Source of the DNA: Enterococcus pseudoavium NBRC 100491
GTDB taxonomy: Bacteria > Bacillota > Bacilli > Lactobacillales > Enterococcaceae
Assembly: GCF_001544295.1 (NCBI RefSeq)
Contig: NZ_BCQF01000010.1
Coordinates: 30,232 to 94,231 of the forward strand
Direction of reading: 5' to 3'
Length of the DNA stretch: 64,000 nt
Within the stretch, counting starts at the first letter, position 1. Each line of letters opens with the position of its first letter. This document shows, piece by piece, positions 16,955-26,202 of this stretch. Position numbers and translations under genes: made by a program. The notes under the pieces were generated by a model. It had not been told where the DNA came from, searched no databases, and saw only the letters and a program-made list of their open reading frames with translations.

Positions 16955-18862
16955 TTAGTAAATTCGGGCTTTCTCAGTGGCTTGTTGCTTAATCAGTTCC
17001 AAGAAAGCTTCTTTGTCCATTTTAGTGATTTCTTGTGAGCCGTGTTTTCTGATTGAAAATGGTGAGCCATTCATTTCTTGATCCCCGATGACTAAAACAT
17101 AGGGAGCTTTTCTTAATTCGGCTTCACGAATCTTTTTACCTAATTTTTCATTCCGAAGATCTTTGGCAACGCGGATGCCATTTTCTTGGAATTCATGATA
17201 AAGCTCTTCGACGTAGGCTTCATTATTTTGCGAAACCGAGAGTAATTCGACTTGTTTTGGTGCGAGCCAAACAGGGAAAGCACCTGCGTAATGTTCGATC
17301 AAGATACCTAAGAAACGATCCAGTGAACCAAAGACAGCGCGATGGATCATCACCGGACGAACTTTTTCGTTGTTGCTGTCGATGAAACTTAAGTCGAATT
17401 TTTCCGGCATTTGGAAGTCTAATTGCACGGTTGCGCATTGGTGACTGCGATTCAAGGCATCCTTGATGTGAATATCGATTTTTGGTCCATAAAAGGCTCC
17501 GTCACCTTCATTGATCGTATAAGGATAATCCAATTCTGCTAAGACTTCTTTTAATGAATCCTCAGCCTTGTCCCACATAGCGATTTCTCCCATAAAATCG
17601 GCTGGACGAGTAGAAAGTTCGACCGCATACTCGAAGCCAAAGACTTTATAAACTTCATCGATAATTTTTAGAGCCAATGAAATTTCCTGTTTAATTTGAT
17701 CGGGACGGACAAAGATATGGGCATCGTCTTGACAGAAAGTCCGTACCCGCAACAGACCATTCAAAGCACCGCTGAATTCATGGCGATGGACTTGACCGAA
17801 TTCCGCCATTCGGATCGGTAGGTCACGGTAAGAGCGGACCTCGTCTTTAAAAATCAAGCAATGTCCCGGACAGTTCATCGGTTTCAGCGCATAGTCTTGA
17901 TCATCCACTTTTGTGAAATACATATTTTCTTTGTAATGATCCCAATGTCCGGATTGTTTCCATAACCGCTCGTTCATGATTAAAGGCGTTTTGACTTCAG
18001 TGTAATCATATTTTGCCTGCAACTCCCGCAAGAATTTTTCTAGTTCGTTGCGGACAATTTGGCCATTTGCTAGATAGAACGGCATTCCGGGAGCTTCTTC
18101 AGAAAACATGAAGAGTTTCAATTCTTTACCTAATTTTTGATGACTGCGTTTTTCGGATTCCGCTAAAAAGTCTAAATAATCCGCTAGTTCCGCTTGAGAA
18201 GCAAAGACCGCACCATTGACGCGTTGCAGCATCTCATTTTTGGCATTTCCTTGCCAATACGCCCCTGAGACTTTTAACAATTTGAAATCTTTGATCAGAT
18301 GGATATCCAACACAAACGGCGCTTTTGAAAAGTCAGCGACCTCACCAAGTCGGTAAATACAGATGTCTTCTTCATCAGCGAACTGGGCTAAGCGGTCTAA
18401 TTTAAAAGGATTTTCGTTAAAAATCGCTTTTGCTTTAGCTACACTTACCCGTTGCGGTTGAATTAGCCCACCTTGTTTTTGCAGTTTTTGCATATCTTGC
18501 TCCAGATCCTTTAATTCTAGGACACTTAAAGATTGAGCTAAACGCATATCCACATAGAAGCCTTGGTCATCCAACTGGATTTCCGCCGGTAAGACCTCAG
18601 GGTAACGTTGTTTGATTGCTTGGATAAATAGCAAGCCTGAACTTCTACGTAAAGCGGCGAGTCCTTCGTTAGAGGCTTGGTTGTAAAAAATAATCTGGCT
18701 GGCTTGCTTAATCGGAGTTGATAAGTCGACCAACTGTCCGTCAATTGCGCCAATAACAGCATCTTTTTCATGTTCTTTCGCCAATTCATACAAGGTGGTT
18801 CCTGCCACCACCATTTGTTTACTGCCATCTGCAAGGATGATTTCGATTTGATTGTTTGCCAT
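16955..18862 (-). CDS. thrS: Threonyl-tRNA synthetase
   Basis: A 635-residue class II synthetase with the full domain set: TGS domain (residues 1-60), editing-type second domain, catalytic core and C-terminal anticodon-binding domain. The zinc-binding region that selects threonine includes MNCPGHC with its Cys; motif 2 and motif 3 surround RVRTFCQDDAHIF and HRAVFGSLDRF. It charges tRNA-Thr in the cytoplasm. The start at 18862 has a GGAG-type ribosome-binding site. A 250-nt T-box leader with a threonine specifier precedes the gene, so expression rises when tRNA-Thr is uncharged. Confidence 0.98.
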   Translation of the reverse strand: MANNQIEIILADGSKQMVVAGTTLYELAKEHEKDAVIGAIDGQLVDLSTPIKQASQIIFYNQASNEGLAALRRSSGLLFIQAIKQRYPEVLPAEIQLDDQGFYVDMRLAQSLSVLELKDLEQDMQKLQKQGGLIQPQRVSVAKAKAIFNENPFKLDRLAQFADEEDICIYRLGEVADFSKAPFVLDIHLIKDFKLLKVSGAYWQGNAKNEMLQRVNGAVFASQAELADYLDFLAESEKRSHQKLGKELKLFMFSEEAPGMPFYLANGQIVRNELEKFLRELQAKYDYTEVKTPLIMNERLWKQSGHWDHYKENMYFTKVDDQDYALKPMNCPGHCLIFKDEVRSYRDLPIRMAEFGQVHRHEFSGALNGLLRVRTFCQDDAHIFVRPDQIKQEISLALKIIDEVYKVFGFEYAVELSTRPADFMGEIAMWDKAEDSLKEVLAELDYPYTINEGDGAFYGPKIDIHIKDALNRSHQCATVQLDFQMPEKFDLSFIDSNNEKVRPVMIHRAVFGSLDRFLGILIEHYAGAFPVWLAPKQVELLSVSQNNEAYVEELYHEFQENGIRVAKDLRNEKLGKKIREAELRKAPYVLVIGDQEMNGSPFSIRKHGSQEITKMDKEAFLELIKQQATEKARIY

Positions 18863-18894
18863 ACTTATTCAACTCCATTCATTTAATTTGATAT

Positions 18895-19160
18895 ATAAAA
18901 AAACACGCCCCTAAAGAAGGGACGTGTTTGATTAACGTGTTACCACCCATGTTCCCAAGAAAGAAAGTGCAACTAATTTCTTGGCTCATTGTGATGCCTT
19001 AACGAGCATCATTCGATCAGTTTTTGACTGATTGCTTGAAGGGAGTAATGCCTGCATCTTTGACTAGAAGCTTACAGCCGATGGCTTCATTCTCTGAAAG
19101 TCGTTGATTAGCAGGATCGTGTCCTTCGCTTTGCGTTTTGCTTGTTTACTTATTGGGGCA
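18895..19160 (-). promoter_or_regulatory. Threonine T-box riboswitch leader of thrS
   Basis: On the minus strand the T-box sequence TGGGTGGTAACACG lies at 18949-18936, followed by a terminator hairpin (ACACGTCCC...GGGGCGTGT plus T-run, 18930-18895). In stem I, GAAGG pairs with CCTTC and GCAGG with CCTGC; the bulge between them reads CATTACTC, giving ACU (19046-19044), a threonine codon, as the specifier. Uncharged tRNA-Thr would pair with it and stabilise the antiterminator. Confidence 0.93.
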
Positions 19161-19189
19161 AGAATACTCCCATAAAAATAAAAAGTCAA
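19161..19189 (-). promoter_or_regulatory. thrS promoter
   Basis: On the minus strand TTGACT (19189-19184), a 17-nt spacer and TATTCT (19166-19161) stand directly upstream of the T-box leader. Confidence 0.75.
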
Positions 19190-19307
19190 GAAAAGATGTA
19201 AAAAAATTTTGTGAATTATCCGCAAGGTTGGTACCGGTCAGTAAAAATCATTCCAGGCGAGTCAACGGAAAGTGGCGACTAGTTTTTAGAAATTTTGTTC
19301 CTTCGTC

Positions 19308-19321
19308 TGGACTTAGGTCCA
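19308..19321. promoter_or_regulatory. Operator-like palindrome upstream of the EIIA gene
   Basis: TGGACTTAGGTCCA, an almost perfect dyad, shares all but one base with the core of the perfect palindrome upstream of the EIIBC gene at 19908-19923. Both probably bind the RpiR regulator encoded at 23039. Confidence 0.7.
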
Positions 19322-19388
19322 TAAATAAGTAATGGCATTGCGAAGGCTTTGAAAGCCCTTTATATTGAGAAAAAAAGGAGGACGAAAG

Positions 19389-19859
19389 ATGTTTTGGCAA
19401 AAGAAAAGAAAACTTTATGCACCAGTTGATGGAGTATTTGTTGCGTTGCAAGATGTTGCGGATGAAGTATTTTCTAGCGGAATGATGGGGCAAGGAATGG
19501 CGATTGAACCAACCGCTGATACGATCGTTGCACCGGCAGATGTGAAGGTTATTAGCGCTAGTGACACGATGAAGCATGCATTGGGGTTGCGCCTAAGCAA
19601 TGGCTGCGAGTTATTGATTCATGTAGGGATCGATACTGTTTTACTGAAGAATCAGGGATTTGTTCCTTTAGTTGAGGAAGGGGCGAAAGTAAAACGGGGA
19701 ACGCCGTTACTAAAATTTGATCCGCAACTAATTAAGCAAAACGGTCTGAAGCAAACGGTGATGATGATCGTAACCGAAGCTAAAGATCAGCCCATCGAAT
19801 GGCTCCCAAACTTACAGGAATTGACGGGCGGAAAGACAGCTGTATCGCTCCTTAAATAA
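19389..19859 (+). CDS. PTS glucose-type EIIA component
   Basis: A 156-residue EIIA-Glc-type protein. The phosphorylated His is His78 in LLIHVGIDTV and the helper His is His63 in KHALGL. It passes phosphate from HPr to the EIIB domain of its permease in the cytoplasm. The frame opens upstream at 19365, but GGAGG at 19376-19380 selects ATG 19389. It is the first gene of a set with EIIBC, a GH4 phospho-glucosidase and an RpiR regulator, so it most likely serves the alpha-glucoside permease encoded next. An operator palindrome lies 68 bp upstream. Confidence 0.93.
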   Translation: MFWQKKRKLYAPVDGVFVALQDVADEVFSSGMMGQGMAIEPTADTIVAPADVKVISASDTMKHALGLRLSNGCELLIHVGIDTVLLKNQGFVPLVEEGAKVKRGTPLLKFDPQLIKQNGLKQTVMMIVTEAKDQPIEWLPNLQELTGGKTAVSLLK

Positions 19860-19907
19860 AAAGTTTGTTATTGTAAAGAAATTCATTATTTTTTTTAGAA
19901 CCTACAG

Positions 19908-19923
19908 TTGGACCTAGGTCCAA
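19908..19923. promoter_or_regulatory. Perfect operator palindrome upstream of the EIIBC gene
   Basis: TTGGACCTAGGTCCAA is a perfect 16-bp palindrome, 91 bp before the EIIBC start. With the near-copy at 19308-19321 it defines a local regulator site. Confidence 0.75.
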
Positions 19924-19939
19924 AGGAATTAGAAAGTAT

Positions 19940-19953
19940 TGTAACCGATTCCG
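19940..19953 (+). promoter_or_regulatory. Possible cre (CcpA) site upstream of the EIIBC gene
   Basis: TGTAACCGATTCCG fits the cre consensus TGWNANCGNTNWCA at 12 of 14 positions. It is placed between the operator palindrome and the EIIBC start. The mismatches fall in the conserved 3' arm, so this is tentative. Confidence 0.4.
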
Positions 19954-20013
19954 AATATTGTTAATCTGAACTCAAGAGATACGTATACTCAATAAAAGAA
20001 ATGGAGATAGAAA

Positions 20014-22924
<2,911 letters not shown>

Positions 22925-22945
22925 TTTGCTGCTAAGCACAAAAGA

Positions 22946-22984
22946 GTATGGATGATTGAAGCCGATCATTCATACTTTTTTTGT
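22946..22984 (+). terminator. Rho-independent terminator after the GH4 gene
   Basis: GTATGGATGAT pairs with ATCATTCATAC, followed by seven T residues. Confidence 0.87.
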
Positions 22985-23038
22985 GATTGGATACAAAATC
23001 GTGTTAGGTTAAAATAATAATAGGAAGGAGAGGGGCAG

Positions 23039-23827
23039 ATGTTTTTTTCTGATATTGTCAATCAACACTATGAAGAACTAAGTGAAGTCGACATTGAAAT
23101 GGTCAAATATATCAATGCTCATCTAAAAGAAATGACCTCGATGAGCGCAAACGACTTTGCGAAAGCCTGTCATTCTTCAAAATCATCAGTGATTCGTTTT
23201 ACTCAAAAATTAGGTTTTACAGGGTTTAGCGAGTTACGGAATTTTTTGAAATGGCAAAACAATCCGCAAGACAGCAGTCAAGCAACCGCGTTTAAAAATC
23301 GGATTTTTTCCGATGCTGATCAAACGATCAACTATCTCAAAGACAATCACTGGGAAACGGTTTATCAAGCTTTGGATCACAGTAGGAATGTCTATTTATT
23401 AAGTACGGGAGTCACTCAGCAAAATCAAGCGGCAGAGCTACAGCGTCTATTGTTATTGATCGGTAAACCCGCTCAGATGATCCCAGCCAGCTCTCAGTCG
23501 AATGAATTTAAGCGAATTATGGAAAATATCACTGAAGAGGATCTGATTTTTGTCTTATCCTTGTCTGGAGAAAATCAACATCTTTTTAATGTGTTGAATG
23601 TTTTGGCTACGCATCACTCAACCATCGTATCGATTACTAATATGCAAAATAATTTATTATCAGGACGAGCAGATTACGCCCTTTATGCATCAAGTAGCCG
23701 TAGTCCTAATCCGGCTGACTGGTGGCTACAAACGGCGTCGTCGTTTTTTCTACTGATTGAAGCCTTTGCCTTTGGTTATGTCGATTATTGTCGTAAAAAA
23801 GAAGAAAGAGCGCCCGAAGTAGATTAA
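23039..23827 (+). CDS. RpiR-family transcriptional regulator
   Basis: A 262-residue RpiR/MurR-type regulator: N-terminal HTH_6 domain (residues 1-75, ACHSSKSSVIRFTQKLGF is the recognition helix) and a C-terminal SIS domain that binds sugar phosphates (residues about 100-240). AAGGAGAGG precedes ATG 23039. By position it controls the alpha-glucoside PTS operon, and the two TGGAC-TAGGTCCA dyads upstream are its likely targets. Whether it activates or represses is not visible; the related GlvR/MalR proteins of alpha-glucoside operons are activators. Confidence 0.9.
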   Translation: MFFSDIVNQHYEELSEVDIEMVKYINAHLKEMTSMSANDFAKACHSSKSSVIRFTQKLGFTGFSELRNFLKWQNNPQDSSQATAFKNRIFSDADQTINYLKDNHWETVYQALDHSRNVYLLSTGVTQQNQAAELQRLLLLIGKPAQMIPASSQSNEFKRIMENITEEDLIFVLSLSGENQHLFNVLNVLATHHSTIVSITNMQNNLLSGRADYALYASSSRSPNPADWWLQTASSFFLLIEAFAFGYVDYCRKKEERAPEVD

Positions 23828-23843
23828 CAAGTTGCTATTAGAA

Positions 23844-23886
23844 AAAAAGCTAAGTATACGGGACCACCCCATACTTAGCTTTTTTC
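23844..23886. terminator. Bidirectional terminator between rpiR and the GRE activase gene
   Basis: AAAAGCTAAGTAT pairs with ATACTTAGCTTTT and has A and T runs on both sides, so it can stop transcription from both strands. Confidence 0.88.
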
Positions 23887-24662
23887 TAATGTACATGACA
23901 CGCAATTTGCTGTTCTTCTAAAATCGTTTTAAAGTAATCCAACTCTTCGGTGTGTAGTTGCGGAATATCTTTCATTTCATATTCCCGATCCAAAAAAGTA
24001 TATTTTTGCTCACCAAATTGATGGAAAGGAAGCAATTCAACATTTGTAATGCCTAGTTCGTTAAATAATTTTGCGAATTCTTTGGCATTTTCACGACCAT
24101 CATTAAAGTTCGGGATGACAGGGATCCGTACCACCAAGTGTTGTTGCAGTTCCAAGGCTGTTTTCAAATTGTTTAGAATCGGTTGCAAAGAAACACCGGT
24201 TCCAGCCTTATGTTCCGTTTCAGCATGATGCTTGACGTCAAAATACAAGAGATCAACTTGCTCAATAAATTTGCGAAAGACATCATTGCGAGCAAAGCCG
24301 GTCGTTTCACTAGCCGTATGAATCCCCTTGTCCTTTAATTGACGCAACAGTTCAGTCGCAAATTCCGCTTGGTAAAGGACCTCGCCGCCGGATAAAGTCA
24401 CGCCGCCGCCGGATTCTTCATAAAAGGCTTGATCTTTCATGACTTCGCGAATGATTTCATCGATTGTTTTGTATTCGCCAACAGTGGTGTGGGCCTTTTT
24501 TTGCTTGTCCCACATTTGCTCCGGTTTGCCCGCTTGAGATTCAGGATTTGAACACCAAAAGCATTTCAATGGACAGCCTTTAAAAAAGACAACGGTTCGA
24601 ATACCAGGTCCATCATGAAGACTAAATTTTTGAATATTAAAAATACAAGCTTCCTTGTTCAT
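23886..24662 (-). CDS. Glycyl-radical enzyme activating enzyme (radical SAM, PflA type)
   Basis: A 258-residue radical SAM activase. Cys30, Cys34 and Cys37 (GCPLKCFWCSNPE) form the CX3CX2C cluster that binds SAM, and GGGVTLSGGE is the SAM-binding GGE motif. It abstracts hydrogen from the conserved glycine of a glycyl-radical enzyme. It lacks the long ferredoxin-like insert found in activases of glycerol and choline dehydratases, so it is close to the simple PflA type. I start it at 24662 because AAGGAG is 8 nt upstream; the frame begins at 24701. It is divergent from the DeoR gene and most likely serves the GRE at 26203. Confidence 0.9.
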   Translation of the reverse strand: MNKEACIFNIQKFSLHDGPGIRTVVFFKGCPLKCFWCSNPESQAGKPEQMWDKQKKAHTTVGEYKTIDEIIREVMKDQAFYEESGGGVTLSGGEVLYQAEFATELLRQLKDKGIHTASETTGFARNDVFRKFIEQVDLLYFDVKHHAETEHKAGTGVSLQPILNNLKTALELQQHLVVRIPVIPNFNDGRENAKEFAKLFNELGITNVELLPFHQFGEQKYTFLDREYEMKDIPQLHTEELDYFKTILEEQQIACHVH

Positions 24663-24737
24663 GATCATTCTCCTTAGTGATTTCCTTTTTTGCTTCGTCA
24701 CGTTCTACAGGTTCATTTTAACAAAAAACAGACCTTT

Positions 24738-24775
24738 CGTAAATATAATTAGTTACGAACGTAAATTTAATTAGT
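24738..24775. promoter_or_regulatory. Tandem 16-bp repeats between the activase and deoR (regulator sites)
   Basis: CGTAAATWTAATTAGT occurs at 24738-24753 and 24760-24775, 22 bp apart (two helical turns) with a single mismatch. They are in the divergent promoter region of the activase and the DeoR gene, a usual place for DeoR-family operators. Confidence 0.65.
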
Positions 24776-24834
24776 GATTGATTGTTGCCTTCGTCATTGT
24801 ATGGTAATCTATCTTTAACAAGGAGTGGATCGGG

Positions 24835-25578
24835 ATGTCTAGAGAAGAAGAGATTATTTCAATCGTGAGTCAAAAGAAGAAAATCGAAGTCAATGAACTT
24901 TCGAAATTATTAAATGTTTCAAAAGTAACGATTCGGAAAGATTTAGATCGGCTTGAAGCAAGAGGGTTGCTGCATCGTCAGCATGGTTTTGCTTTGTTAA
25001 ATAATATGGATGATATCAACTATCGCTTGGCACAGAATTATGATTTGAAGCGAAAAATCGCATTAGAAGCCAGCAAACTAGTTACTGATGGTGAGGTAAT
25101 TATGATTGAATCGGGTTCCACGTGTGCTTTGTTGGCGGAAGAACTAGCTTTCAATCGTAACGACATTACGATTATTACGAATTCTTGTTTCATTGCATCG
25201 TATGTTAGAAAAGCCGATTCAGTCAAGGTGATCTTGATTGGTGGCGAATATCAAAAGGAATCACAAGTCAACGTGGGGCCGCTAGTCAAACAAGTGATTA
25301 GCGAGTTTTATGTCGATAAGCTTTTTGTTGGGATCGATGGTTTCGATCAACGACGGGGCTTTACCGGCAGTGACATTACCCGTTGTGATACGACTCGTAC
25401 GCTAGCCACCGCGGCCCAGCAAACGATCGTCTTGACCGATTCTAGCAAATTTAGCCAAAATGGCGTGGTTTCGGAGTTTGCTTTTGATGAGATTAGTAAA
25501 GTCTACACCGATGCAGGGATTTCTGAGGAAGTATTGAACTTTTTAACTGAACAAAAAATTAATGTAACGACTATCTAA
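24835..25578 (+). CDS. DeoR-family transcriptional regulator
   Basis: A 247-residue DeoR-type repressor with the N-terminal HTH (residues 1-55; LSKLLNVSKVTIRKDLDRLE) and a C-terminal sugar-phosphate sensor domain (ESGSTCALLAEEL, IITNS, GGEY, DSSKF motifs). DeoR-family proteins usually release DNA on binding a phosphorylated sugar. The gene lies between the GRE and its activase. Its targets may be the 22-bp-spaced repeats in front of it and the TTCGAA repeats at the GRE promoter. A sugar-phosphate effector fits the idea that the GRE acts on a sugar phosphate. Confidence 0.92.
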   Translation: MSREEEIISIVSQKKKIEVNELSKLLNVSKVTIRKDLDRLEARGLLHRQHGFALLNNMDDINYRLAQNYDLKRKIALEASKLVTDGEVIMIESGSTCALLAEELAFNRNDITIITNSCFIASYVRKADSVKVILIGGEYQKESQVNVGPLVKQVISEFYVDKLFVGIDGFDQRRGFTGSDITRCDTTRTLATAAQQTIVLTDSSKFSQNGVVSEFAFDEISKVYTDAGISEEVLNFLTEQKINVTTI

Positions 25579-25715
25579 AAAACTGGCATGAGGAACATGA
25601 AACGGATAAAAATCAAGGGCTAAATCAATGAATTTTTAGCGAGGGTTTCAAACAGGGAAGTGTTATACTGAGCGTATGATAAATGATTAGGTGTAAACAG
25701 CTGAAGGAGGCCCTC

Positions 25716-26039
25716 ATGAAGAAAGTTCTTTGGATTTACTCGCTAAATGTTGCCGATGGTGGCGGACCGATTGGTTATGCGGTTAACACTGTGGGAATAC
25801 TGACTAAAGAAAGGCAGGCCAAGCTGCAAGGGGAATTGGGACCGGCGATTTCGTTGCAATTTATTAGTTATGATATAACCAGCAAGGCTGTTCCCGCGGC
25901 TGATTTAATTATTTTTAACGATCGAGATGCAATCTATCTTAGTGAAGCCGTTAAGAAAAATGGACTAGCGATTTCTTATCGTGATTTGTTCTTAGGAAAT
26001 GAAGAAAAAATTGTACAGATGATCAAAGCTTTTTTTTGA
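25716..26039 (+). CDS. Small protein of unknown function, possibly EIIB-like but without cysteine
   Basis: A 107-residue protein. AAGGAGG (25704-25710) selects ATG 25716; the frame opens at 25683. I do not recognise the family. It starts with a hydrophobic strand (MKKVLWIY), then a glycine-rich segment (DGGGPIGY), and has alternating strands and helices (ISLQFISYDI, ADLIIFNDRD, GLAISYRDL) that faintly recall the lactose/cellobiose EIIB fold. It contains no cysteine, so it could not act as a normal EIIB phospho-carrier. It sits between deoR and the GRE gene with its own terminator, so a role in the same pathway, sensory or structural, is possible. Confidence 0.6.
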   Translation: MKKVLWIYSLNVADGGGPIGYAVNTVGILTKERQAKLQGELGPAISLQFISYDITSKAVPAADLIIFNDRDAIYLSEAVKKNGLAISYRDLFLGNEEKIVQMIKAFF

Positions 26040-26070
26040 ACTACCGAAAAATTAGGATATAAATGAATGG

Positions 26071-26098
26071 AAAGTGCACAAATGTGCGCTTTTTTTTT
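26071..26098 (+). terminator. Rho-independent terminator upstream of the GRE gene
   Basis: AAAGTGCACA pairs with TGTGCGCTTT over a 2-nt loop, with a T-run of nine. Confidence 0.82.
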
Positions 26099-26110
26099 AG
26101 TTTATAAAAG

Positions 26111-26183
26111 TTCGAAATTATATTGACGGGAATTGCTTAAACATGCTACGATTAATTCGAAAGAAGACGTAAATAGTTTCGAA
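26111..26183. promoter_or_regulatory. GRE promoter with three TTCGAA repeats
   Basis: TTCGAA occurs at 26111, 26156 and 26178, i.e. 45 and 22 bp apart (multiples of about two helical turns). A TTGACG -35 near 26123-26128 and TACGAT -10 near 26147-26152 lie between. The 22-bp spacing matches that of the repeats at 24738-24775, but the repeat sequence differs. Confidence 0.55.
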
Positions 26184-26202
26184 CGAAATCGGAGGAATAA
26201 TA

